A DNA stretch of 64,000 nt, from NCBI GenBank assembly GCA_937911045.1, contig CALEPX010000004.1, positions 17,899 through 81,898 of the forward strand. The letters run 5' to 3'. The notes below the pieces were generated by a model. It ran no database searches. It was not told where the DNA came from and saw nothing but the letters and a program-made list of their open reading frames with translations. Shown in pieces: positions 43,551 to 52,429 of the stretch. This DNA comes from an uncultured Fretibacterium sp. (GTDB lineage: Bacteria > Synergistota > Synergistia > Synergistales > Aminobacteriaceae). Positions within the stretch are counted from its first letter, which is position 1. Every line of letters starts with the position of its first letter. Position numbers and translations under genes: made by a program.

Positions 43551-45014
43551 TTATTCTTTCGTCATCGCAAGCGCACTGTCAAATAACTCGTTGACTTTCT
43601 CGCTCGGTGCTGGCGAAATTATCGACACGATCACAGCCAAAACTAATCCAGCGAAAAATCCCGGAATAATTTCGTAAACTCCCGTCGAGGACATGTAATT
43701 CAGCCACGCAATATCAACAACCGCTCCCGTGATTATGCCGGCAACCGCTCCCGAAAACGTGAATCGCTTCCAGAACAAACTCAGCATGATAGACGGTCCA
43801 AATGCCGCTCCGAAAACTCCCCACGCATTCGAAACCAACGCCATGATCGACCCAGCATTCGGACTCGACGCAATGTAAAGCGCAACAAACGCAATCACAA
43901 GAACTACAAATCGTCCAGCCCAAAGCATTTCCTTTTTGCCAGCATGTTCACGTCTGATAATCGGTCTGTAAACATCACTCGCAAATGCCGACGCAGCCGC
44001 TAATAACTGACTGTCCGCCGTACTCATCGCAGCCGCCAATACCGCCGAAAGCAAAATTCCCGAAACTAACGACTGGAAAATTCTCCGAACCATCACGACA
44101 AATACCAGCGAGTTATTATTCACAGCTTCGTCAAATCCGATAAACATTCTGCCGACAACTCCAACAAGCCCGGCGAAAATCAAGATTACAACCGTCCATG
44201 AGATTCCGATCTTAGCCGATTTCTTCAGATCTTGCTGCGAACGTAGAGACATGAAGCGAATTATAATATGCGGCATTCCGAAATATCCAAGCCCCCAGCC
44301 TAATCCGGAAACTATATCCTGCCAGCTAGAAAATACATCCCAGTAACCAGGCTGCGAAATTACACTAGCGCCACTCTCAAGCATAAACGCCGCCGTAATC
44401 GGGACGATTAACATCGCTGCGAGAACTAACATTCCCTGAAAGAAATCCGTCCATGATACTGCCGAAAATCCTCCCAAAAACGTGTAGCCAATCACAATTA
44501 TCGCCGACAAATACATCGCAAGTTTCGTGTCAAGTCCGGTGACAGTGTTAAATAACGTGCCACATGCCTTGATGCTCGACGCTGAATAAATCGTGTACGC
44601 AATCAAAAATACTATTGCCGAAATTAACTGCAAAACTTTGGATTGCGACAAAAATCTCTTGGTCAAATATTGCGGAATCGTTATCGAATCATCTGCAACA
44701 ATCGAGAAACATCTCAATCTCGGTGCTTCGTAAATCCAACTCAACGCGTAACCCAGAGCAAGACCAACTGCAATCCAAACTTGACCAATTCCAAGCGCGT
44801 AAATCGACGTCGGCAATCCCATCAAAACCCACGCACTCATGTCACTGGCTCCTGCCGATAACGCTGCAATCCACGGACCCATCTTGCGATCGCCCAGAAA
44901 ATATCCTCGCTCAGTCTGGTTAGAATCTTTCACGAAGAAATACACACCGATCCCCAACATAAAAACCAAATATACGATAAAAACCGCAATTTCCAAAAAA
45001 TTAATATCATTCAT
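43551..45014 (-). CDS. putP: Sodium/proline symporter
   Basis: Sodium-solute symporter (SSS) family, most like PutP, which takes up proline with Na+. It has 487 residues and 13 expected membrane helices. Motifs include SAGASDMSAWVLMGLPTSIYALG near residue 54-76 (Asp and Ser residues of the Na+ and proline sites), YEAPRLRCFS, and the later SAVLAAAMSTADSQLLAAASAFASD segment with the Na2-site Ser/Thr. ATG 45014 follows GGGAG. It lies 30 bases after ligA and may be read through from it. It fits an amino-acid-using, sodium-dependent cell. Confidence 0.95.
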   Translation of the reverse strand: MNDINFLEIAVFIVYLVFMLGIGVYFFVKDSNQTERGYFLGDRKMGPWIAALSAGASDMSAWVLMGLPTSIYALGIGQVWIAVGLALGYALSWIYEAPRLRCFSIVADDSITIPQYLTKRFLSQSKVLQLISAIVFLIAYTIYSASSIKACGTLFNTVTGLDTKLAMYLSAIIVIGYTFLGGFSAVSWTDFFQGMLVLAAMLIVPITAAFMLESGASVISQPGYWDVFSSWQDIVSGLGWGLGYFGMPHIIIRFMSLRSQQDLKKSAKIGISWTVVILIFAGLVGVVGRMFIGFDEAVNNNSLVFVVMVRRIFQSLVSGILLSAVLAAAMSTADSQLLAAASAFASDVYRPIIRREHAGKKEMLWAGRFVVLVIAFVALYIASSPNAGSIMALVSNAWGVFGAAFGPSIMLSLFWKRFTFSGAVAGIITGAVVDIAWLNYMSSTGVYEIIPGFFAGLVLAVIVSIISPAPSEKVNELFDSALAMTKE

Positions 45015-45044
45015 GAAAACTAAAAACTCCCTTACTAAAAAATT

Positions 45045-47057
45045 TTATGCAATATTATAACTCGCAAGTAAATCCCAAAATTCTCGCTCCGTCAAAATTT
45101 TCACACCTAATGCCTCAGCACGAGACAATTTCGAGCCGGCTTTCTCTCCTGCAACAACGTAATCTGTTTTAGAACTAACGCTGTTACTAACTCTCGCGCC
45201 AAGATTTTTCACCTTCTCAGCAGCTTCTTCACGAGTTGCATTCGATAACGTGCCAGTGAACACGAAATTCTTCCCGGATAATTGCGTCTGAGTTTGCGAG
45301 CTTGAGCCTGAGACAGATTTGCCCGTATTAACTCCGAGTTCCTCAAATCTGCGAATCAATCTAACGTTCTCATCGTCTTGAAAAAACGCACGCACCGATC
45401 TGGCACGAACTTCGCCCATTCCATCGATATTTGCAATTTCTGATTCATCTGCGCTCATTATAGCTTCGAGATTCCTGAACCTGTCAGCCAGCAATTCCGC
45501 AGCATTCTTGCCGATAAACCTGATGCCTAACGCCGCAATCAACGACGACACCGGACGAGTTTTTGACTGGTCAATCTCCGAGATAACTTTCCGCGCGAGT
45601 TTCTCACCCATGCGCTTAAATCCCGAAATGCTCTCAACTTTCAGCTCGTAAATATCACTAAGAATTTTCACAAGCCCGGACTCTACTAACTGAATCGAAA
45701 GACGGCTGCCGATACCCTTAATATTCATTCCGTCACGCGAGGCGAAATACTTTATACTCTCACGCAACTGTGCCGGACATGACGCGCGATTCGGACAACG
45801 ATACGCAACTTCATCGGGCAATCGCACAATCTCAGAATTACACGCCGGACATCTCTTCGGCATCTCGAAAATTATTTCCTGACCGGTGCGCGAATCTTTC
45901 TCAACGGCTACGACTTCCGGAATAATTTCTGCGGCTTTGCGAATGCGGACTACATCATTTACACGAATATCTTTGCGCGAAATCTCATCTGCGTTATGAA
46001 GCCCCGCGCGTTTAACAATCGTTCCCGCAAGATTCACCGGCTCAAGAATTGCTACAGGTGTCAGAACTCCGGTTCGTCCAATCGAGATATTTATCGCAAG
46101 AATTTTCGTTAGGGCTTCTTCGGGCGGATACTTGAAAGCTACTGCCCATCTCGGAGCGTGTGACGTTGCGCCAATCGCGTTCCATTGTGTTAAATCATTA
46201 AGCTTAATAACAACTCCATCAGTCACGTAATCAAGCTCAAATCTCTTTTCGTGCCAGTGCGAAATAAAATCCCAGACTTCAGACAGATTCTCACAGACCT
46301 GATACGCAGCCTGAACCGGCAAGCCCAAATCAGCCATGAATTTCAGTGCATCAGCTTGCGTTTTCACACCGAATTTCTCAGCATCAACGAGATAATACGC
46401 GAAAAAATCCAAACCTCGACGCGATTTCGAATCAAGATTTTTCGAAGCCTTGCGCAAATTTCCGGCAGCAGCATTCCTCGGGTTAGCGAAAACTTTCTCG
46501 CCGTTCTCCTCACGAAGCTGGTTCAACTTTCTGAAACTGTCCAGCGTCATCAGAACTTCTCCGCGAATTTCAAGTCTTGAATCAATACGCAATTTCTTCG
46601 GTATCGAGTCAATCTCGCGCAAATTCTCCGTGACATCTTCGCCAACTTTGCCATCGCCGCGCGTCGCTCCCTGAACAAATTCGCCGTTCTCGTAAAGCAA
46701 ACTCACAGCGATTCCGTCAATCTTCATCTCGCAGACATACGAATCCGAATTATGCTCACGATTGAGCCTCCCGAAAAAATCCGCAAGCTCCTGATTATCA
46801 AACACGTTATCAAGCGACAGCATCGGGACTTCATGCTCAACCGGTTTGAACAAATTACTCGCTGAACCGCCGACTTTGTGCGTCAGAAAATCCGGGCGCG
46901 AAAATTCCGGGTGTTCCCGTTCCAAATCCGCAAGCTCACGGACTAACGCATCGTAATCAAAATCCGAAATCTCCGGCTCGTCCTTCTCATAATAAAGCCG
47001 CGCATGATGTTCTATCTGATTATATAGCTCATTCATACGCGCTTCAAAAATATTCAT
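45045..47057 (-). CDS. ligA: NAD-dependent DNA ligase
   Basis: Joins Okazaki fragments and repair nicks using NAD+. The adenylated lysine is K112 in CEMKIDGIA; GGSASNLF, TRGDGKVGEDVT and FANPRNAAAGNLR are typical. The Cys4 zinc finger (CPACNSEIV...CPNRASCPAQ), tandem helix-hairpin-helix repeats, and a C-terminal BRCT domain (FVFTGTLSNATREEA...KTDYVVAGEKAGSKL) follow. At 670 residues it is complete. It starts 1 base after lysS, so the two are co-transcribed. Confidence 0.98.
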   Translation of the reverse strand: MNIFEARMNELYNQIEHHARLYYEKDEPEISDFDYDALVRELADLEREHPEFSRPDFLTHKVGGSASNLFKPVEHEVPMLSLDNVFDNQELADFFGRLNREHNSDSYVCEMKIDGIAVSLLYENGEFVQGATRGDGKVGEDVTENLREIDSIPKKLRIDSRLEIRGEVLMTLDSFRKLNQLREENGEKVFANPRNAAAGNLRKASKNLDSKSRRGLDFFAYYLVDAEKFGVKTQADALKFMADLGLPVQAAYQVCENLSEVWDFISHWHEKRFELDYVTDGVVIKLNDLTQWNAIGATSHAPRWAVAFKYPPEEALTKILAINISIGRTGVLTPVAILEPVNLAGTIVKRAGLHNADEISRKDIRVNDVVRIRKAAEIIPEVVAVEKDSRTGQEIIFEMPKRCPACNSEIVRLPDEVAYRCPNRASCPAQLRESIKYFASRDGMNIKGIGSRLSIQLVESGLVKILSDIYELKVESISGFKRMGEKLARKVISEIDQSKTRPVSSLIAALGIRFIGKNAAELLADRFRNLEAIMSADESEIANIDGMGEVRARSVRAFFQDDENVRLIRRFEELGVNTGKSVSGSSSQTQTQLSGKNFVFTGTLSNATREEAAEKVKNLGARVSNSVSSKTDYVVAGEKAGSKLSRAEALGVKILTEREFWDLLASYNIA

Positions 47058-47058
47058 G

Positions 47059-48564
47059 TTACGCTTTGGGTTTCATTGTCGGGAACAGAATTACGTCACG
47101 AATCGATCTTGCTCCGGTTAAGAACATTACGATACGATCCATGCCGATACCCATTCCGCCAGTCGGAGGCAAGCCTGCTTCAATCGCGTTGATGAAATCT
47201 TCGTCGAATGCGTGAGCTTCTTCATCACCGGCTTCTTTCTTTTTGAGTTGGTCTTCGAATCTTGCGCGCTGGTCTAACGGGTCATTTAACTCGCTGAATG
47301 CGTTTGCGACTTCCTTGCCGTACATGAACAGCTCGAATCTGTGTGTATAATCAGGATTCTCCGGATCGCGTTTTGAAAGCGGGGAAATTTCCACGGGATG
47401 TCCCAGAATGAACGTCGGTTCGATTAACTTTTCCTCGCAGAAATTCTCGAAGAACAGATTCAGAATTGCGAATTTGCTTTCTTTGCCGGTTAATTCAGCT
47501 CCGAGACCTTTATCAAGCGCAATTTTCCTAGCTTCCTCGTCAGAATTTATCGCGTCAAAATCAACGTCAGAAAATTTCTTCACAGCTTCACGCATTGAGA
47601 GCTTGCTAAATTCCTTCGAAAGATCGATCTTCATATCGTTCCATTCGATTTCAGTTTTGCCGATAGATTTTGCGGCGTTGCGAATCAATTCTTCGGCTAA
47701 ATTCATCATGTCAACATAATTCGCGTAGGGCCAGTACACTTCCATCATCGTAAATTCCGGATTGTGCATCGTATCGATTCCTTCGTTCCGGAAATTCTTG
47801 CCGATCTCGTAAACTCTGCCCATCATTCCGACGACGAGACGCTTCAGATACAGCTCGACCGCGATTCGCAAATACATCTCGACACTCAGCGCGTTATGAA
47901 ACGTTTTGAACGGTCTGGCATTTGCGCCGCCAGCTATAACCGAAAGAACTGGTGTTTCGACTTCGAGAGTTCCGTGTGATTCGAGCGTTTCCCTGAATGA
48001 CGATATGATTTTCGAACGCTGCCTGAAAATTTCACGGACATCAGGATTTGCGATCATATCCATGTATCTTTGACGATAGCGAATCTCCGTGTCAGTCAAG
48101 CCGTGCCATTTCTCCGGTAACGGGCGAATAGCTTTGCTAAGCAACTTGTACTCTTTGACCATCACCGTTAATTCGCCGCGTTTAGTTCTGCAGGGATTGC
48201 CAACGATTCCGATCCAGTCTCCTGAGTCAACCCATTTCTTCAGGAAGTCATACTCTTTTTCACCGACGTTATTCAGCTGGAAATACAACTGGATTCGTCC
48301 GGTTTCATCGGCTAAATCCGCGAACGTTGCCTTACCTTGGCGTCTAAGAGTCATCAAACGTCCGGCTGTTCGTAAATTTGCGTTTTCGTCGACTTGTTCG
48401 GGCTGCAAATTATCGAATTTCGAGCGGATTTCATTCAGCGTGATTTGACGATCCCAAGTTTCGTTTACATACGGATCGTAATTTTCCTCACTACGCAGAC
48501 GCAGTAATTTCTCCTTGCGTGCACGAACGATCTCATTATCGTCCTGAAATTGATTTTCGGACAT
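47059..48564 (-). CDS. lysS: Lysyl-tRNA synthetase (class II)
   Basis: Charges tRNA-Lys. Order: N-terminal OB-fold anticodon-binding domain (LRTAGRLMTLRRQGKATFADL), then the class II core with motif 1 (RSKIISSFRETLESHGTLEVETPVL), motif 2 (FRNEGIDTMHNPEFTMMEVYW) and motif 3 (GLPPTGGMGIGMDRIVM). At 501 residues it is typical. It starts the lysS-ligA unit, divergent from the ABC transporter operon. Confidence 0.98.
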   Translation of the reverse strand: MSENQFQDDNEIVRARKEKLLRLRSEENYDPYVNETWDRQITLNEIRSKFDNLQPEQVDENANLRTAGRLMTLRRQGKATFADLADETGRIQLYFQLNNVGEKEYDFLKKWVDSGDWIGIVGNPCRTKRGELTVMVKEYKLLSKAIRPLPEKWHGLTDTEIRYRQRYMDMIANPDVREIFRQRSKIISSFRETLESHGTLEVETPVLSVIAGGANARPFKTFHNALSVEMYLRIAVELYLKRLVVGMMGRVYEIGKNFRNEGIDTMHNPEFTMMEVYWPYANYVDMMNLAEELIRNAAKSIGKTEIEWNDMKIDLSKEFSKLSMREAVKKFSDVDFDAINSDEEARKIALDKGLGAELTGKESKFAILNLFFENFCEEKLIEPTFILGHPVEISPLSKRDPENPDYTHRFELFMYGKEVANAFSELNDPLDQRARFEDQLKKKEAGDEEAHAFDEDFINAIEAGLPPTGGMGIGMDRIVMFLTGARSIRDVILFPTMKPKA

Positions 48565-48636
48565 AAAACTACAAACTCCTTCTTAATTGCAAATTTGCTA
48601 TATTTTACACTATATCAGAACTACGTATAATTTTCC

Positions 48637-48665
48637 TTGACAAAATTTCGCGATTCTTCCATTAT
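48637..48665 (+). promoter_or_regulatory. Sigma-70 promoter of the sugar ABC operon
   Basis: A perfect TTGACA (48637-48642), 17-base spacer and CATTAT (48660-48665). A second TATAAT lies at 48680-48685 without a -35 element. AGGAGGAA precedes the ATG of the binding-protein gene. Confidence 0.65.
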
Positions 48666-48705
48666 TTAATACGCAGTTTATAATTCAATCAGGAGGAATT
48701 TTCTA

Positions 48706-49620
48706 ATGCGTAAGTTCTTAATATTTGTGTTGGCTTTGTGTATGCTTGTGAACGCTTCCGGTGCGTTTGCTCAGGGTAAGTTAGTCGGCTACACTTGCAT
48801 GGACGGGACGAATCCGTTCTTTGTAGTCCTTGAGAAAGCAATCCGTGAAATAGTTGAAGCTAACGGTGACCAGTTAATTTCGCTTGACCCGCAGAACAGC
48901 AACGAGAAACAGATCGCCCAAATTGAGGACATGATCAGCCGCGGAGTTGTCGCTATGTTCGTGAATCCGGTTGACCGTGACGGAATCATTGCAGCTCTCG
49001 ACAAACTCAAGGACGCGAAAATCCCGATGTTCGGATTCGATACTGAAGTCGCTGACATGAGCTATCTTGTAACATACGCTGGCTCAGATAACTACAATGC
49101 CGGTTATGTTTGCGGAGTTGATCTTGCTGCGAAAAAACCTGAGGGCGGAAATATAATCGTTCTTGATTCACCGACAATGCAGTCAATCGTTGACAGAACT
49201 GACGGCTTCATGAAGGCAATCGAGGGCAAAAATTTCAACGTCGTCGCTCGTATCGACAGCATGGGCAATCAGGAGCAGGGCAACTTGAACGGCACAGACG
49301 CTCTCACAGCTCACCCCGAAGCAGTCGCAATTTTCGGCGGAAATGATCCCACGGCACTCGGTGCGTACGCTGCTGCAGAAGCTGCCGGGTCAAAAGCTTT
49401 GATTTACGGCGTTGACGGTTCACCAGACATCAAATCACTCATCGCTGAGGGCAAAGTTGCCGGAACTGGTGCGCAGTCCCCGATCTCAATCGGCAAGACC
49501 ATCGCTGAACTCTACTACAAATATCTTGCGGGCGAAAAACTCGAGGCGCGTTACCCAATCAGAACGTTCATGATAAATTCTGACAACATCGCCGAATACA
49601 ACAACGGTGGTTGGCAATAG
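48706..49620 (+). CDS. rbsB: Sugar ABC transporter substrate-binding protein (RbsB/MglB-like)
   Basis: Periplasmic sugar-binding protein of the type I Peripla_BP_4 class. A Sec signal peptide (MRKFLIFVLALCMLVNASGAFA) with no lipobox supports a free periplasmic protein in a diderm. The mature protein shows GYTCMDGTNPFFVVLEKAI, IEDMISRGVVAMFVNPVD, and the hinge motifs FGGNDPTALGAYAAAEAAG and YGVDGSPDIKSLIAEG. At 304 residues it is typical. Ribose, galactose or a related pentose/hexose is likely; specificity cannot be read. A terminator directly after the gene would make it more abundant than rbsA and rbsC. Confidence 0.92.
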   Translation: MRKFLIFVLALCMLVNASGAFAQGKLVGYTCMDGTNPFFVVLEKAIREIVEANGDQLISLDPQNSNEKQIAQIEDMISRGVVAMFVNPVDRDGIIAALDKLKDAKIPMFGFDTEVADMSYLVTYAGSDNYNAGYVCGVDLAAKKPEGGNIIVLDSPTMQSIVDRTDGFMKAIEGKNFNVVARIDSMGNQEQGNLNGTDALTAHPEAVAIFGGNDPTALGAYAAAEAAGSKALIYGVDGSPDIKSLIAEGKVAGTGAQSPISIGKTIAELYYKYLAGEKLEARYPIRTFMINSDNIAEYNNGGWQ

Positions 49621-49633
49621 ACTTTGAATTTTC

Positions 49634-49665
49634 ACGCGGCTGATAACACGGTCGCGTTTTTTTTT
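49634..49665 (+). terminator. Intra-operon terminator between rbsB and rbsA
   Basis: A 7-bp stem (ACGCGGC with GTCGCGT, one G-T pair) with a 10-nt loop is followed by nine T. It lies between two genes of one transport system, so it probably attenuates rather than ends transcription. Confidence 0.85.
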
Positions 49666-49716
49666 GCAAACTTTCTCAAAATTTCTCAAATTTTCTAACG
49701 GTGGTGAGATTAACAA

Positions 49717-51216
49717 GTGAGTGAATATTTACTGGAAATGCGCAACATCAACAAATCTTTCCCGGGTGTGAAGGCTCTTCAAAACGTAGACTTCCAGCTT
49801 AAATCCGGAGAAGTTCACGCGTTACTTGGCGAAAACGGTGCTGGAAAATCCACGCTTATAAAAGTCCTCGGAGGAATTTACAACGCAGAACAGGGCGAGA
49901 TTTTCATAAACGGCTCTCAAGTTACGATCAAAAACGTGAGTGACGCACGCTCAAACGGAATTTCGATCATACATCAGGAGCTGGTTCTTGTTCCGTACAT
50001 GACTGTATACGAGAATATTTTCCTTGGGCGCGAGATTACCGGCAAATTTGGAATCGAAGGCAACAAAATGCGCCGTGAAGCTCAGAAAATGCTTGACAGA
50101 TTCGATCTTGGAATTGACGCTGGAGAACTTGTCGGAAATCTGAGCATCGCACAGCAGCAAATGGTCGAGATCGTTAAGGCAATCTCGTTCAACTGCAAAA
50201 TTCTCGTTATGGACGAACCGACGTCCTCAATCTCAGATCGTGAAGTCAAGGCGTTATTCGATATTATGCGAAACTTAACGGCTCAGGGTGTCGGGATAAT
50301 TTACATTTCTCACAAGATGAGCGAATTGAACGAAGTCTGTGATCGAGTTACAGTCTTGCGAGACGGGACTTACGTTGGAACTCGTGTCGTGAAAGAAACT
50401 CCGCGTGAAGAGTTAATACACATGATGGTCGGGCGTGAACTTTCGTCGTATTACGTGCGCGATCATGTCGAGAACACCGAAACGATTCTCAAGTGCGAAC
50501 ACATCGACGATAATCGCAAAACTAAGAAGCGTGTGAATGACGTAAGCTTTGAGATTCACAAAGGCGAGATTGTCGGATTTGCCGGGCTTGTCGGAGCTGG
50601 TCGAAGTGAAACCATGGAATGTATATTCGGATTAACGCCAAATTTCACCGGAGATATAATTCTCGATGGACAGAAACTCAACATCAAAACTCCGGTTGAC
50701 GCAATGAACGCCGGAATCGCAATGGTGCCTGAAGATCGCAAACTTGACGGCTTGTATCTTGTCCAGAGTGTAAGCTTTAACTCCACGATCGAAGTCTTGC
50801 GCGAATTTATAAACAATCTGCGAGTGAATCACAATCGTGAACGTGAAATCACTCAGGAATTTATCGACAAGATGCACACAAAAACTCCCAGTCTCGAACA
50901 AACTGTCGGAAATTTATCCGGCGGCAATCAGCAGAAAGTCATGATCGGACGATGGCTCGCGACGAATCCCAAAATATTAATTCTGGACGAACCTACACGA
51001 GGCGTAGACGTTGGCGCGAAAGTCGAAATTTACGAAATCATGAACGATTTGACAAAACAGGGCGTTTCGATAATCATGATCTCGTCGGAATTGCCGGAAA
51101 TCATAAACATGTCAGATCGAGTTTACGTTATGTACGACGGCAGATTAACGGGTTGCATTAACTGGCAGAATTTGAGTCAGGAAGCAATCATGAAACTCGC
51201 AACACAGGAAAACTAA
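49717..51216 (+). CDS. rbsA: Sugar ABC transporter ATPase (RbsA/MglA-like, two nucleotide-binding domains)
   Basis: Energises sugar import by the RbsBC/MglBC type transporter. The 499 residues hold two ATP-binding domains: the first with Walker A GENGAGKST (about residue 39), the NLSIAQQQM signature and MDEPTSS; the second with GLVGAGRSE (degenerate, lacking the Walker Lys as usual for RbsA/MglA), signature NLSGGNQQK and LDEPTRGVD. The start is GTG 49717 with GGTGAG upstream. rbsC follows after 22 bases. Confidence 0.95.
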   Translation: MSEYLLEMRNINKSFPGVKALQNVDFQLKSGEVHALLGENGAGKSTLIKVLGGIYNAEQGEIFINGSQVTIKNVSDARSNGISIIHQELVLVPYMTVYENIFLGREITGKFGIEGNKMRREAQKMLDRFDLGIDAGELVGNLSIAQQQMVEIVKAISFNCKILVMDEPTSSISDREVKALFDIMRNLTAQGVGIIYISHKMSELNEVCDRVTVLRDGTYVGTRVVKETPREELIHMMVGRELSSYYVRDHVENTETILKCEHIDDNRKTKKRVNDVSFEIHKGEIVGFAGLVGAGRSETMECIFGLTPNFTGDIILDGQKLNIKTPVDAMNAGIAMVPEDRKLDGLYLVQSVSFNSTIEVLREFINNLRVNHNREREITQEFIDKMHTKTPSLEQTVGNLSGGNQQKVMIGRWLATNPKILILDEPTRGVDVGAKVEIYEIMNDLTKQGVSIIMISSELPEIINMSDRVYVMYDGRLTGCINWQNLSQEAIMKLATQEN

Positions 51217-51238
51217 ATTTAACCGGAGGCAGAAAAAT

Positions 51239-52195
51239 ATGAGAGCGATCAAGAAATATTTAATCGACAATCTCGGAATCATATGCGCGCTTGCAGGCAT
51301 GATATTATTCTTGTACCTGTGGCCCGCAACACACGCGACATTCTTAACACAAACTAACATATTCAACGTTTTGCGACAGAGTTCGACGAATTTAATGCTT
51401 GCATGTGGCATGACAATGGTAATAATTCTGGGCGGAATTGATCTCTCAGTGGGATCTATAATCGCTATGTCAGGAGTTCTCGGAGCTGCGACAGTTGTTT
51501 GGGGAGGAATGCCGGAGATTCTCGGGATTCTTGTGGCGTTGCTTTCGGGATTAATATTCGGATTATTCAACGGACTTGTGATCGCATTAACAAGTATTCC
51601 GCCATTTATCGTGACACTTGCTTCGATGAATATTGCTAAAGGCATCGCGTACGTGTATTCAGGGGGCAGACCGATTCGCTGCATGACGAACGCCTGGAAA
51701 TTTCTGGGAGCTGGATACGTTGGCGCAATTCCTACACCGGTTATCACTATGACAATCGTATTCATAGCTGCAATATTAATCCTGAATCGCACTCGAACCG
51801 GACGACACATTTACGCGGTCGGCGGCAATAACACGGCTGCGAAATTCTCGGGAATTAACACAGCGAAAGTGAAATTTTTCGTGTACAGTTTCTCTGGCTT
51901 AATGGCGGGACTTGCTGGAATAACTATCGCGAGCAGATTATATTCCGGAACTTGCACTAGCGGTGACGGCGCGGAAATGGACGCGATCGCAGCAGTTGTC
52001 GTCGGCGGAACTTCGATGGCTGGAGGCTCTGGAAAACTCGGCGGAACTTTAATCGGCGTGTTAATAATCGGCATCTTGAATAACGGCTTGAACTTGATGG
52101 GCGTAAATTCGGACTGGCAATATATAATCAAAGGCGCGGTTATTCTACTCGCAGTTTACGTTGACTTCCTGAGAAGCACTAAGAAAGCGAAATAA
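51239..52195 (+). CDS. rbsC: Sugar ABC transporter permease (RbsC/MglC-like)
   Basis: Membrane subunit of the sugar importer, 318 residues with eight to ten helices. Family motifs are MVIILGGIDLSVGSIIAMSG, TSIPPFIVTLASMNIAKGIAYVYSGG, RHIYAVGGNNTAAKFSGIN (the ATPase-coupling loop, EAA-like) and AAVVVGGTSMAGGSGKL near the end. ATG 51239 has CCGGAGG upstream. It is the last gene of the operon; no kinase or regulator gene is attached. Confidence 0.95.
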   Translation: MRAIKKYLIDNLGIICALAGMILFLYLWPATHATFLTQTNIFNVLRQSSTNLMLACGMTMVIILGGIDLSVGSIIAMSGVLGAATVVWGGMPEILGILVALLSGLIFGLFNGLVIALTSIPPFIVTLASMNIAKGIAYVYSGGRPIRCMTNAWKFLGAGYVGAIPTPVITMTIVFIAAILILNRTRTGRHIYAVGGNNTAAKFSGINTAKVKFFVYSFSGLMAGLAGITIASRLYSGTCTSGDGAEMDAIAAVVVGGTSMAGGSGKLGGTLIGVLIIGILNNGLNLMGVNSDWQYIIKGAVILLAVYVDFLRSTKKAK

Positions 52196-52205
52196 TATAA
52201 CACGG

Positions 52206-52240
52206 ATCTCCTCGCAAAATTTCTCTTTCTACGGGGAGAT
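52206..52240 (+). terminator. Hairpin after the sugar ABC operon
   Basis: A 9-bp stem (ATCTCCTCG with CGGGGAGAT, one T-G pair) with a 17-nt loop begins 10 bases after rbsC. It lacks a T run, so termination is uncertain. The following 190 bases hold no clear gene; see findings. Confidence 0.5.
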
Positions 52241-52429
52241 TCGCAATTCAGACTTACTCATCGGGAATACAGAACGACAAACACTCCAAGATTTCGAGAT
52301 TCGTAATTCAAACTCGCTTCCGAAAAAGCTGGCTGATTACCTGAGGCGAACATATCAAAACCGGCTTTGGCTGCTCTGCTGTGCGTTGGGATTACGGCGT
52401 GCTACACACATCTATCAAGTACAAAGAAT

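Noticed and set aside
43456..43677. 73-codon plus-strand frame starting before the putP stop
   Set aside because: A CTGGAGG sequence lies inside it before a GTG, but most of the frame is antisense to the conserved putP end and reads as its shadow.
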